This document shows, piece after piece, positions 8,148-15,980 of a stretch of 43,324 nt of DNA; the stretch's first letter is position 1, and each line of letters begins with the position of its first letter. The position numbers and the translations under genes are program-made. This DNA is from Elioraea tepidiphila DSM 17972 (lineage in GTDB: Bacteria > Pseudomonadota > Alphaproteobacteria > Acetobacterales > Acetobacteraceae): NCBI RefSeq assembly GCF_000378465.1, contig NZ_KB899938.1, positions 1 through 43,324 on the forward strand, given 5' to 3'. The notes under the pieces are model-generated. The model saw only the letters and a list, made by a program, of their open reading frames with translations. It was not told the DNA's origin and ran no database searches.

Positions 8148-9778
8148 CGGTTCAGGCCAGGACCGCCATCGCTGCGCCGACCGTGGCGGATGTGCTGGCG
8201 GATGTGTTCGCCCAGCTCGGCGTCAGCCGAATCTTCGGCGTGCCCGGCGGCGGATCGAGCCTCGATCTGATCGAGGCAGCGGCGCGTGCCGGCATTCCGT
8301 TCACCCTCGCGCGCCACGAGGGGGCTGCGGCGATGATGGCGACCGCCTGCGCCGAGGTCACCGGCCGGCCAGGTGCGGTCCTGGTCACCAAGGGGCCAGG
8401 GCTTGCGAACGCCGCCAACGGCATCGCCAATGCCTCGCTGGAGCGCGCGCCGGTGCTGCTGGTGACGGACGGGTTCACACCGACACAGGCCGGCTATGTC
8501 ACGCACCAAGTGTTCGATCAGGCGGCGTTCATGGCGCCGCTCGTGCGCGGCTATGCCGTGACCAGCGGACCCGATCTGGGCGCAAGGATCGCCGAACTTG
8601 TCGCGGCGATGCACGGGCCGTGTCGCGGCCCGGCCGTTCTGGAGATGACCGGGGAGGCGGCGCGGCGGCTCGCCGAGACCGTGACGCTCGGTCCGCTGCC
8701 GTTCGCGTCGGCGCCCGATGACGCCAGCGTGACATCCGCAGCGGCGCTGGTGCGGAAGGCACGGCGCCCGGTGATCGTCGTCGGACTGGAGGCGCGCGAC
8801 GCGTCGCGCTCGGTGCGCGCGCTCGCCCGGACGCTCGGCGCGCCGGTGCTGGTCACCTACAAGGCGAAGGGCGTGATCGCCGATGACGACCCGTTCTTCG
8901 CCGGCATCTTCACCGGCGGCGCGGCGGAAGCACCGCTCGTCGATCAGGCGGACGTGATCCTGCTGGCCGGCGTCGATCCGGTGGAGCTGATCCTGCAACC
9001 CTGGCGCTACCGCGCCCCGGTGATCGATCTCGTGCGGTTCCGTCGTCCGGTGCACTACACGGAGCCTGCTGTGGTCATCGAGGGCGCGATCGCGGCCGGT
9101 CTGGACGCCCTCGCGGCGGACGCGCGCGCAAGCGCCTGGAGCCCGACGGAGATCGCGAGGGCGCGGACCGGCTGGCTCGCGGCGCTCGCCAATCCCGGCG
9201 CGGGCGATCGCGTCGGGCCCGAGCGCGTCGTCACGCTCGCCGCCGAGGCCTGCGCGCGCGCGGGGCTCCATCCGCGCGTGACGGTGGATGCGGGCGCGCA
9301 CATGTTCAGCGCGACCAGCTTCTGGCCGTGCCGGGAACCCAACGATCTGCTCATCTCGAACGGCCTCGCCTCGATGGGCTTCGCTCTGCCGGCCGCAATC
9401 GCCGCCGCGTTGGCGGACCCCGAGCGCCCGGCACTCGCCTTCACCGGCGATGGCGGCCTCCTCATGTGTCTCGGAGAACTCGCGACCGCCGCGAGCTCCG
9501 GTGCGCGGGTCGTCGTGATCGTGTTCAACGACGGCTCGCTGAGCCTGATCGATCTGAAGAAGGGACGGCGCGCGCTGCCGCCGGGCAGCGTCGGCTGGGC
9601 GCATCCCGGCTTCGCCGAGGCGGCGCGGGGGATGGGGTGTCTCGGCTTCACCGTCGAGACGGTGGCGGAGTATCGTACGGCCCTCGACGCGGCACTCGCG
9701 GCGCCAGACCGGGCGCTGATCGATGTGCGCATCGATGCCGCGGGCTATCCGGCCCAGCTCGCGGCCGCACGCGGATGA
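8144..9778 (+). CDS. Thiamine-diphosphate-dependent enzyme, acetolactate synthase/decarboxylase-like
   Basis: A 544-residue enzyme starting at a GTG inside the hyuA stop (GTGA). Three domains are visible: an N-terminal pyrimidine-binding part with the catalytic glutamate (Glu59 in LARHEGAAAMM), a central part (about 190-310), and a C-terminal part with the GDGG motif at about 435-438 leading to VFNDGSLSL, the Mg/diphosphate site. Such enzymes decarboxylate or ligate 2-oxo acids, with relatives among acetolactate synthases, benzoylformate decarboxylases and sulfopyruvate-type enzymes. Its place next to HyuAB is unusual and suggests it handles the opened product. Its stop overlaps the next start (ATGA). 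Confidence 0.85.
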   Translation: MTVQARTAIAAPTVADVLADVFAQLGVSRIFGVPGGGSSLDLIEAAARAGIPFTLARHEGAAAMMATACAEVTGRPGAVLVTKGPGLANAANGIANASLERAPVLLVTDGFTPTQAGYVTHQVFDQAAFMAPLVRGYAVTSGPDLGARIAELVAAMHGPCRGPAVLEMTGEAARRLAETVTLGPLPFASAPDDASVTSAAALVRKARRPVIVVGLEARDASRSVRALARTLGAPVLVTYKAKGVIADDDPFFAGIFTGGAAEAPLVDQADVILLAGVDPVELILQPWRYRAPVIDLVRFRRPVHYTEPAVVIEGAIAAGLDALAADARASAWSPTEIARARTGWLAALANPGAGDRVGPERVVTLAAEACARAGLHPRVTVDAGAHMFSATSFWPCREPNDLLISNGLASMGFALPAAIAAALADPERPALAFTGDGGLLMCLGELATAASSGARVVVIVFNDGSLSLIDLKKGRRALPPGSVGWAHPGFAEAARGMGCLGFTVETVAEYRTALDAALAAPDRALIDVRIDAAGYPAQLAAARG

Positions 9779-10509
9779 GCGCCTCGCCGCTGCCCTCCGG
9801 CACGTCGGCCCGACTGGGCGCGATCGTGCCGCCCGCCAACCCGGCCGCCGAGCCGGAGCTGCACGCGTTGACCGGTCCGTCCGCGGTGCTGCACATCGCC
9901 CGCCTGCCTGTGCTGCCGGGTGATCTGCGCGCGCGCTGCGAGGGCTACGGCGCGGCCTATCCGGAGGCCGTGCGCGCGTTCGGCGATCTCGATCTCGCCG
10001 CGATCGGCATCGCCTTCATGAGCGCGACCTATCGCGACGGTCCGGACGCCGACGCCGCGCTGTGCGGGCGTCTCTCCGAGCTGGCCGGACGTCCGGTCGC
10101 GACCGCGAGCTTCGCCGTGACCGAGGCGCTGCGTGCGCTTGGCGTGCGGCGGATCGCACTCGTCTCGCCCTATCCCGACTGGCTGACCGAGTGGTCGCGC
10201 GGTTATTGGCGGCAGGGCGGGTTCCAGTTGGCGGCCTTGGCGACGATGGGCGACGTGTTCCGCGCCTATGACGCGAGCGAGGACGAGCTGGCCGACGCGA
10301 TTGCGGCGGTTGGTGCCACGGAGGCGGATGCCGTGCTGCTCACCGGCACGGGTGCCTACACGATCGGCGCGCTGGCGCGCATCGGTGCAGCGCACCAGGG
10401 GTGCTACCTCACCTCCAATCTCTGCCTCGCCTGGTGGCTGATGCGCGCGGCAGGGCTCCCGCAGGCGCCCCTGCTCACGGCCCTCAACCCCGACCTCGCC
10501 GCCCGCTGA
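9775..10509 (+). CDS. Maleate isomerase/Asp-Glu-hydantoin racemase-like protein
   Basis: A protein of about 244 residues beginning at the ATG at 9775, which overlaps the previous stop. The N-terminal LGAIVPPANPAAEPELHAL (residues 14-32) has the phosphate/carboxylate-loop pattern of maleate cis-trans isomerases and arylmalonate decarboxylases. ALGVRRIALVSPYPDWL matches the central strand-loop of the fold. At the two places where the catalytic cysteines of this superfamily usually stand, the sequence reads AFMSATYRDG (80-89) and LTGTGAYTIGAL (189-200). Both lack Cys. It may therefore use different chemistry or be a lyase or binding variant. Its position in the hyuBA operon suggests handling of a chiral or unsaturated diacid intermediate. 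Confidence 0.72.
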   Translation: MSASPLPSGTSARLGAIVPPANPAAEPELHALTGPSAVLHIARLPVLPGDLRARCEGYGAAYPEAVRAFGDLDLAAIGIAFMSATYRDGPDADAALCGRLSELAGRPVATASFAVTEALRALGVRRIALVSPYPDWLTEWSRGYWRQGGFQLAALATMGDVFRAYDASEDELADAIAAVGATEADAVLLTGTGAYTIGALARIGAAHQGCYLTSNLCLAWWLMRAAGLPQAPLLTALNPDLAAR

Positions 10510-10532
10510 GAGCCCCCGGAGATCCTGAGAGC

Positions 10533-11183
10533 ATGCCGGACGATCCAGATGCCCCTGACGGCACGGCGATCCTCGCCGAGGTGGAGGCGAAGCGCGGCTA
10601 CACGCTCCCGTATCACCGCATGTTCGCTGCCCACGCACCCCGGCTGCTGCGTGACTACGACCGTTTCTACGAGAGCCTGACGCTCACGCCCCGCGTGCTG
10701 ACCCCACGCGAGCGCGAGACCGTCTGGGCAGGTCTGCTGGCGGCCGCGCGGGAGGTGCACGGCTTCATCCACATGCGCCGTGCCGTCGCGGCAGGACTCA
10801 GCAACGATGACATCGCGCGCGCCGTGGCGATCGCGGCCGTCACCGAAGGTTTGGGCGTGGTCGAGTTCGTCGGGGCGCATTGGCCGCGCTGGGCCCTCCC
10901 GGATACGCTGAAGCAACGCTACCTCGCCGCGTTCGAGGCGGTGCGCGGCACGCTGGAGCCGTCACTCGCGCATCTGGTTGCCGCGACATGCCAGGCGGCG
11001 CGCCGGCACCGTCAGGGCACGGTGCTGCATCTCGCCGAGGCCTGCGCTGCCGGCGCTACGTCTGCGCAGATCTGCGAGGCGTTCTCCTATCTGCTGCTGC
11101 CCTGCGGCGGCAACACGCTGATCGAGGCGGTCGAATACTGGGAGGAGGCGGCGCGCGAGCGGCTGGTTCCCCCGCCCTACTGA
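10533..11183 (+). CDS. Carboxymuconolactone decarboxylase (AhpD-like) domain protein, copy 1
   Basis: A 216-residue, largely helical protein starting at the ATG at 10533. It appears to hold two CMD-type repeats (about 35-110 and 135-205). The first contains ETVWAGLLAAAREVHGFIHM followed by RRAVAAGLSNDDI, the signature layout of this fold. The CxxC pair of peroxidase AhpD is absent (HGFIHM instead), so a thiol peroxidase role is unlikely and a decarboxylase or lactone-type role is more plausible. It ends the hyuBA operon after a 23-base gap. It shares the opening KRGYTLPYHRM pattern with the convergent gene at 11177-11899 and is probably its paralogue. Confidence 0.75.
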   Translation: MPDDPDAPDGTAILAEVEAKRGYTLPYHRMFAAHAPRLLRDYDRFYESLTLTPRVLTPRERETVWAGLLAAAREVHGFIHMRRAVAAGLSNDDIARAVAIAAVTEGLGVVEFVGAHWPRWALPDTLKQRYLAAFEAVRGTLEPSLAHLVAATCQAARRHRQGTVLHLAEACAAGATSAQICEAFSYLLLPCGGNTLIEAVEYWEEAARERLVPPPY

Positions 11184-11899
11184 GCCACAGATCCTGCACG
11201 CTGCACGGCCTCGTCGAAGCCGCCCTGGCCTTGCAGCCGTGCCCAGGCGGCGAAGGCCGGTGATGGTTGCACGGTGCCCGCACGGATCAGATCGAGCCAG
11301 ACGCGCGCCGCCTCGACAAAGCGCGGCACGCTGCCGGGGAACATCATGATGGTGAGCGCCTCTGCGAGTTCGAGCTCGGGCACTCCGATCACATAGGCGA
11401 CGGCGATTGCGCGCGCGAGCAGCGTGAAGTCGCCACGCGCGGCATGCACCGCGGCGACGGCCGGAACGGCGATGCGCAGCGCCATGTCGCCCGCGTTGAC
11501 CGCGAGATCGGCGCGGTAGCGGTCGGCGATCGGCACATCCGGCAGGTGCCGGGCCCAGTGCTCGGCGATGAAGGTGTAGGCGGGTGCACCGACCGCCCAG
11601 GCGGTCAGGCGGATTGCCGCGGCGATCTCGTCCGCCGTGCCGCCGCCCTGGCGGAACCTGGCGATGTGATGGCTGGCGATCGCCTCGTCGGTCGCGATCA
11701 GCACGCAGAGCCAGACGAACTCGCGCGCCCGGTCGTCGAGCTGTTTCCGTTCGAGCGCGAGTGCGGTGTAGAGCGCGTCGTAATGCGCCAGCATCGTCTC
11801 GGACATCGCGGCGAGCAGGCCGTGATGCGGCAGCAGATAGCCGCGCTTGTCCTTGACGGCCCGAACCCGCGCGATCAGCACCTGATCATCGCTCGCCAT
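11177..11899 (-). CDS. Carboxymuconolactone decarboxylase (AhpD-like) domain protein, copy 2
   Basis: A 240-residue protein with the same plan as the convergent gene at 10533-11183: an N-terminal KRGYLLPHHGLLAAM, a helical CMD-type segment (FVWLCVLIATDEAIASHHI, then RFRQGGGTADEI), and a second repeat in the C-terminal half. It also lacks the AhpD CxxC motif but keeps a His pair. An AAGGGA ribosome site precedes the ATG at 11899. The two genes face each other, and their 3' ends overlap by seven bases. They may form a heteromer or act on related substrates. It is transcribed on its own. Confidence 0.72.
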   Translation of the reverse strand: MASDDQVLIARVRAVKDKRGYLLPHHGLLAAMSETMLAHYDALYTALALERKQLDDRAREFVWLCVLIATDEAIASHHIARFRQGGGTADEIAAAIRLTAWAVGAPAYTFIAEHWARHLPDVPIADRYRADLAVNAGDMALRIAVPAVAAVHAARGDFTLLARAIAVAYVIGVPELELAEALTIMMFPGSVPRFVEAARVWLDLIRAGTVQPSPAFAAWARLQGQGGFDEAVQRAGSVAQ

Positions 11900-12020
11900 G
11901 GCATCATTCCCTTCCGCTGCGGCTCCCCCAGAATCGGGCCGATCTTGCGGGAGTGTGCGGGTTTGTCACGGGGCGGGGGAGGGCCGGTCCCTCGACAGGC
12001 GCTCGAGACGTGGCTCGGGA

Positions 12021-13136
12021 TCACACGAGGGGGCGCAACGAGCGGAGCGCGGCGAGGCACGCCTCGACGTCGCTGAGCGCGTTGTAGCCATGCACGCTGA
12101 TGCGCACGCGTCCGCGGCCGTTCCACACCAGCACGCCCCGTTCGGCGAGCCGCGCGGTGATCTCCTCTGCGTTCGGGCTCTCGAAGCAGACCGAGGCGCC
12201 GTGATGCGCGGGGTCCGCGGGCGTGGTGCTGGCGATGCCGAGTTCGGCGAGACCGGCGAGCAGGGCCGTGGTGCAGCCCTGGATGTGCCGCTGCACCGCT
12301 GACGGGTCGAAGTCGCGCAGGTAGTCGAGCGCGCCCGCCAGCACATAGACCGGCCCGTGCGCGGGATTGCCACGGCAGAACCGCATCGCGTCCGGCCGCA
12401 GCGCGGGTACTTGATCCCAGCGCGGACGTGCCGTGCCGCCGAGCGAGTGCCAGCCGGCCGTGCGCGGCGCCCAGCCGGGCTGGCGCGCGCGGTTCCAGTA
12501 GGCGACGGCCACGCCGGTCATGCCGAGCAGCCATTTGTAGGTCGCGGCGAAGGCGAAGTCGGCGATCGCGGCGGCGATCGGCATCGCGCCTGCGGCCTGC
12601 GTGTGATCGACCACCAGCAGCGCGCCGACGCGGTCGGCGAGCGCGCGCAGCGCCGGCAGATCGGCCCGCGCGCCGTGCAGGTACGAGACATGGCTCGCGC
12701 CGATCAGCCGCGTGCGGCCGTCCACCAGGCTCGCCATCGGGCGTTCGGCCGAGGCGAGCCGCACCTCGGCCGCGCCCGCGACCAGCAGCGGGGCGATCAC
12801 CGAGGGATACTCGTTCGCGTCGAACACGGCGTTATCGCCCGGCCGCCAGTCGATGCTCTCGATCAGCATCGAGACGCCCTCGGCGACCGAGGAGACGAAG
12901 CCGATATCCTCCACCGCCACACCCCACAGGGCGGCGGCGAGGGCGCGGGCGCGCTCCACCTCCGCCTCCTGGGCGTGGCGGCCGGCCTCGCCGTTGCTCT
13001 TGTCGACCGCGTAGCGCCGCAGCGCCTCGTCGTGCCGGAGCAGGAACGGAGTTTCGCCGCCAGCGCAGAGATGTGCGATCCCGGGTCCGATGCGGAAAGC
13101 CGCAGGATCGAACAGCGGGACCGCGGGGGCGCTCAC
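12021..13136 (-). CDS. Class V aminotransferase/cysteine desulfurase-like PLP enzyme
   Basis: A 371-residue fold-type I PLP enzyme related to isopenicillin-N epimerase-like class V aminotransferases. The start is a GTG at 13136 overlapping the stop of the hydrolase gene (GTGA). The cofactor lysine is Lys201 in ATYKWLLGMTG, and the aspartate that binds the pyridine nitrogen lies in LLVVDHTQAAGAMPI. The C-terminal half ends with NGRGRVRISVHGYN, a typical small-domain motif. No cysteine-loop signature of NifS is visible. It is the last gene of the operon with the carbamoylase and may deaminate or epimerise the amino acid released. Substrate unknown. Confidence 0.85.
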   Translation of the reverse strand: MSAPAVPLFDPAAFRIGPGIAHLCAGGETPFLLRHDEALRRYAVDKSNGEAGRHAQEAEVERARALAAALWGVAVEDIGFVSSVAEGVSMLIESIDWRPGDNAVFDANEYPSVIAPLLVAGAAEVRLASAERPMASLVDGRTRLIGASHVSYLHGARADLPALRALADRVGALLVVDHTQAAGAMPIAAAIADFAFAATYKWLLGMTGVAVAYWNRARQPGWAPRTAGWHSLGGTARPRWDQVPALRPDAMRFCRGNPAHGPVYVLAGALDYLRDFDPSAVQRHIQGCTTALLAGLAELGIASTTPADPAHHGASVCFESPNAEEITARLAERGVLVWNGRGRVRISVHGYNALSDVEACLAALRSLRPLV

Positions 13137-14158
13137 CGCATCAGCCCGCGCTGGTCCATCCAGGCCTGGATGCGGGCCGCGATCGCGTCGCTGTTGCGGT
13201 CCATCATCAGCATATGGCTGTTGCCGGGAATGCCCTCCTTCGGCAGGTCGAGCGTGTCGGCACGCCCGCCTGCCGCCGTGATCGCCTGTTGCCAGCGCGT
13301 GACATTCGGGACCAGCCGCGTCCACAGCGGATGACCTTCGATGAAGTCGCCCCACACGACGAGATGCGGGACGTCCTTCAGCACCGTCGCATCCGCGCGC
13401 GCCGGGTCGGGCGCCCCCGAGGGCTCGATCGCGATCAGCGCCTTGACCTTGTCGGGGGCGGCGAGGGCGGCGTTGAAGCCGAAATTGCCGCCCTGGCTGT
13501 GCACCATGATCACGCAAGGGCAGACGCGCTGCACGAGCGCGTTGTATGCCGCCTGGATCGCCGGATCGGTGGTGACCCAGCGCGGCACGGACTGCTTGCC
13601 GAACTGGTCCCAGGCCGCCACGGGGAACTGGGTGGTCGGATAGGCGCGCCGCTGCGCCGGGTCCGGGTTCCAGCCGTCGGCGGGGCCGACACGAAACAGG
13701 TGCCAGCCCTCGGCAAGCGAGCGGAAGATCGGCGCGGTGGGGAAGATCTCAGGAAAGCGCGCCCAGCCTGAACGGCCACGCTCGACCGCATCGGAGACAT
13801 AGACGTCATGACCCGCGCGCAGGAACGCCATCTGCCAGCCGGGCCGACCGTCGGGCGTGGTCTCCCAGGTGACGCCGGTCAGCCCGCCGCCATGCCACAT
13901 CAGCAGCGGATAGCGCGCGCGGGGGTTCGCGAGCCGCACGTACTGGACATACATCTGCTCGACCTGGAACTGCCCGTTCGGGTCGTAGCGGAACGGCGGC
14001 GCGCCGGCGGTGAAGGTGATCTCCTGGGTCGGCAGCCCCTCCAGCGTGGCGGTCCGCCCGCCGATGTGGAAACTGCCGATCTCGCGCACCGCGATCTCCT
14101 GCGCGGCGGCAGGGGCGGCGAGCAGGAGGGCGGACAGGGCGGCCGCGATTGGGCGCAT
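13133..14158 (-). CDS. Secreted alpha/beta hydrolase, esterase 713-like
   Basis: A 341-residue protein with a cleavable signal peptide (MRPIAAALSALLLAAPAAAQ), preceded by GGGAGAG. The frame is open further upstream, but the signal peptide fixes the start at 14158. The nucleophile is Ser221 in MVHSQGGN. Glu245 in IEPSG and His315 in GNSHMLMMD complete a Ser-Glu-His triad. The 24-residue Ser-Glu and about 94-residue Ser-His spacings agree with esterase 713 of Alcaligenes as I remember it, which uses Glu instead of Asp. It would act in the periplasm on an ester or lactone. It sits between the ABM monooxygenase and the aminotransferase genes, with which it overlaps by four bases. Confidence 0.82.
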   Translation of the reverse strand: MRPIAAALSALLLAAPAAAQEIAVREIGSFHIGGRTATLEGLPTQEITFTAGAPPFRYDPNGQFQVEQMYVQYVRLANPRARYPLLMWHGGGLTGVTWETTPDGRPGWQMAFLRAGHDVYVSDAVERGRSGWARFPEIFPTAPIFRSLAEGWHLFRVGPADGWNPDPAQRRAYPTTQFPVAAWDQFGKQSVPRWVTTDPAIQAAYNALVQRVCPCVIMVHSQGGNFGFNAALAAPDKVKALIAIEPSGAPDPARADATVLKDVPHLVVWGDFIEGHPLWTRLVPNVTRWQQAITAAGGRADTLDLPKEGIPGNSHMLMMDRNSDAIAARIQAWMDQRGLMR

Positions 14159-14211
14159 CGTTCTCTCCCTGACGGTTGGGTCAGTGACGCATTCGGAGCA
14201 GGAAGGGGTCA

Positions 14212-14520
14212 TCAGAGCGGGCGCAGAACGTGGATCGCCACACCCTTGACATAGGGTTTCACGGCGGCGCGGTAGGCCGTCATGTGCGGCGCGGTGCTGT
14301 GCGCCTGCAAGGCCGCCGCATCCCGCCAGCGCTCGACGATCACCACGGTGTCGGGCGGCAGAGGGCTCTGGGCGCCGAGCACGCCCGGTTGCTCCAGCGT
14401 CGCCTCGTAGGCCTCGCAGCCGTCCTCGGCCAGCACGGCGGGGCGGACCTCGGCGAAGGCGCGGCTCCAGGGCTCGAACCCCCCCTCGGCGAGCGTCACA
14501 GTGGCGATGACATGCAGCAT
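14212..14520 (-). CDS. ABM-domain (antibiotic biosynthesis monooxygenase/YgiN-like) protein
   Basis: A 102-residue dimeric alpha-beta-barrel protein. MLHVIATVTLAEGGFEPW opens the fold, the central GCEAYEATLEQPG is the usual second strand, and VIVERWRDAAALQAHSTAPHM is the hallmark helix with the conserved ERW and H. Family members oxidise quinols or small aromatics without cofactor, or degrade haem. This length matches YgiN-type quinol monooxygenases. It lies 17 bases after the carbamoylase gene in the same operon. The substrate is unknown. Confidence 0.85.
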   Translation of the reverse strand: MLHVIATVTLAEGGFEPWSRAFAEVRPAVLAEDGCEAYEATLEQPGVLGAQSPLPPDTVVIVERWRDAAALQAHSTAPHMTAYRAAVKPYVKGVAIHVLRPL

Positions 14521-14537
14521 TGCGGGATTCCTCGGGA

Positions 14538-15788
14538 TCAGAGCACGCGGTTGGCGCGCGCCAGCACGGCCTCGAACAGCACCTGCGCACCGGCGGCGGC
14601 GTGCTCGGGAAGGATGCTCTCGGCCTCGTTGTGGCTGAGCCCGTCCTTGCAGGGCACGAAGATCATCGCCGTCGGGATGATGCGCGCGACGGCGCAGGCA
14701 TCATGTCCGGCACCGGAGACGATCTCGCGCGCGGGGTAGCCGAGCCGCGCCGCCGCCTCGCGCACCAGCGCGACGCAGGCCGGGTCGAAGGGCTGTGCCG
14801 GATAGCGGAAGATCCGCGAGAGCGAGAGATCGAGCTTCAGGTCGGCCGCGATCGCGCGCGCCTCGGTCTCGAAACGCCGATCCAGCGCATCGATCACCGC
14901 ATCCGATGGGTGGCGGAACTCGGCCGAGAACGTCACCTTGCCCGGCACCACGTTGCGGCTGTTCGGTTCGACCGCGAGATAGCCGACCGTGCCGCGTCCG
15001 TCCTCGCCCTGCTCGCGCATCAGCCGATCGACGAGGTCGATCACCCGCGCCGCGCCAACGAGCGCATCCTTGCGCCGCGAGGGCGGCGTGGTGCCGGCAT
15101 GGCTCTCCCAGCCGGTGAGCGCGAGATCGTACCAGGCCATGGCCTGCGCGCCGGTGACGATGCCGATGGTCTTCTCTTCGGCCTCCAGGATCGGGCCCTG
15201 CTCGATGTGGAGCTCGAAATAGGCATCGGCCGCGAAGGCGCTGGCAGGCTGGTCGCCCTTGTAGCCGATCTGTTCCAGCGCCTCGCCGACCGTCATCCCC
15301 TCGGTGTCGGCGAGCGCATAGGCCTTCTCCAGCGCGATCCCGCCCACCCACACGCCCGAGCCCATCAGGGAGTGGCCGAAGCGGCTTCCCTCCTCGTCGG
15401 TCCAGTTGCAGAGGATCAGCGGCGCCTCGGTCTCGATCCCCCGCTCGTTCAGCGTGCGGATGACCTCCAGCCCGCCCAGCACGCCCAGCGCGCCGTCGAA
15501 CTTGCCGCCCGAGGGCTGGCTGTCGAGATGGCTGCCGAACATCACCGGCTTGCGCGCGGGGTCGCGGCCTTCACGCCGCGCGAACATGTTGCCGATCGCA
15601 TCGACGCTCACCGTCAGCCCCTCGGCTTCGCAGAGCGCGCGGAACCGGTCCCGTCCCTCCTTGTCGACCGTGGACAGGGTGAGTCGCCGCACACCGCCCT
15701 TCGGCGTGGCGCCGATTCGCGCCATTTCCATCAGGAGATCCCACAGTCGCCGCTCGTCGATCCGGACATTGCCGGCGAACACACCCAT
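14538..15788 (-). CDS. hyuC: M20-type N-carbamoyl-L-amino acid hydrolase/allantoate amidohydrolase
   Basis: A 416-residue zinc or manganese amidohydrolase of the hydantoinase/carbamoylase family. Metal and catalytic positions are seen: His87 and Asp89 in GSHLDSQPSGG, Asp98 in KFDGALG, Glu132-Glu133 in TDEEGSRF, His194 in ELHIEQGP and His386 in LSHNEAE. The dimerisation domain spans about 215-325. The ATG at 15788 follows AAGGAG at ideal spacing; the frame is open further upstream but without family sequence. The enzyme removes the carbamoyl group from N-carbamoyl amino acids (or acts on allantoate or beta-ureidopropionate), the step after hydantoin ring opening. First gene of a four-gene minus-strand operon, it fits the HyuAB genes 7 kb away. 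Confidence 0.88.
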   Translation of the reverse strand: MGVFAGNVRIDERRLWDLLMEMARIGATPKGGVRRLTLSTVDKEGRDRFRALCEAEGLTVSVDAIGNMFARREGRDPARKPVMFGSHLDSQPSGGKFDGALGVLGGLEVIRTLNERGIETEAPLILCNWTDEEGSRFGHSLMGSGVWVGGIALEKAYALADTEGMTVGEALEQIGYKGDQPASAFAADAYFELHIEQGPILEAEEKTIGIVTGAQAMAWYDLALTGWESHAGTTPPSRRKDALVGAARVIDLVDRLMREQGEDGRGTVGYLAVEPNSRNVVPGKVTFSAEFRHPSDAVIDALDRRFETEARAIAADLKLDLSLSRIFRYPAQPFDPACVALVREAAARLGYPAREIVSGAGHDACAVARIIPTAMIFVPCKDGLSHNEAESILPEHAAAGAQVLFEAVLARANRVL

Positions 15789-15980
15789 CGTCCGCTCCTT
15801 GTCGCTCGGCCCATCTTGCCGGTGCGTGCCGCCTCCGCAACCCTTGGCCGCGCATCTGGCGGTGGAGGGCGGAAAACCGGGCCTCGGGCCTTCCTCTGCC
15901 GCCGAACCCTCTGCTAGAGGTTGCATTCCTTCGCCCGCCCGCTCGCGACCGCCCTCCGACCCTTGGGGACCCGCGCCACC
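15789..15980. promoter_or_regulatory. Divergent intergenic region (carbamoylase operon / lipoprotein)
   Basis: This stretch of 192 bases must contain the promoter of the minus-strand carbamoylase operon and that of the plus-strand lipoprotein. The ribosome site of the carbamoylase (AAGGAG) lies at its left edge. An alternative upstream ATG for the lipoprotein frame occurs at 15921. I see no clear -35/-10 pair, palindrome or structured leader in it. Confidence 0.4.
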
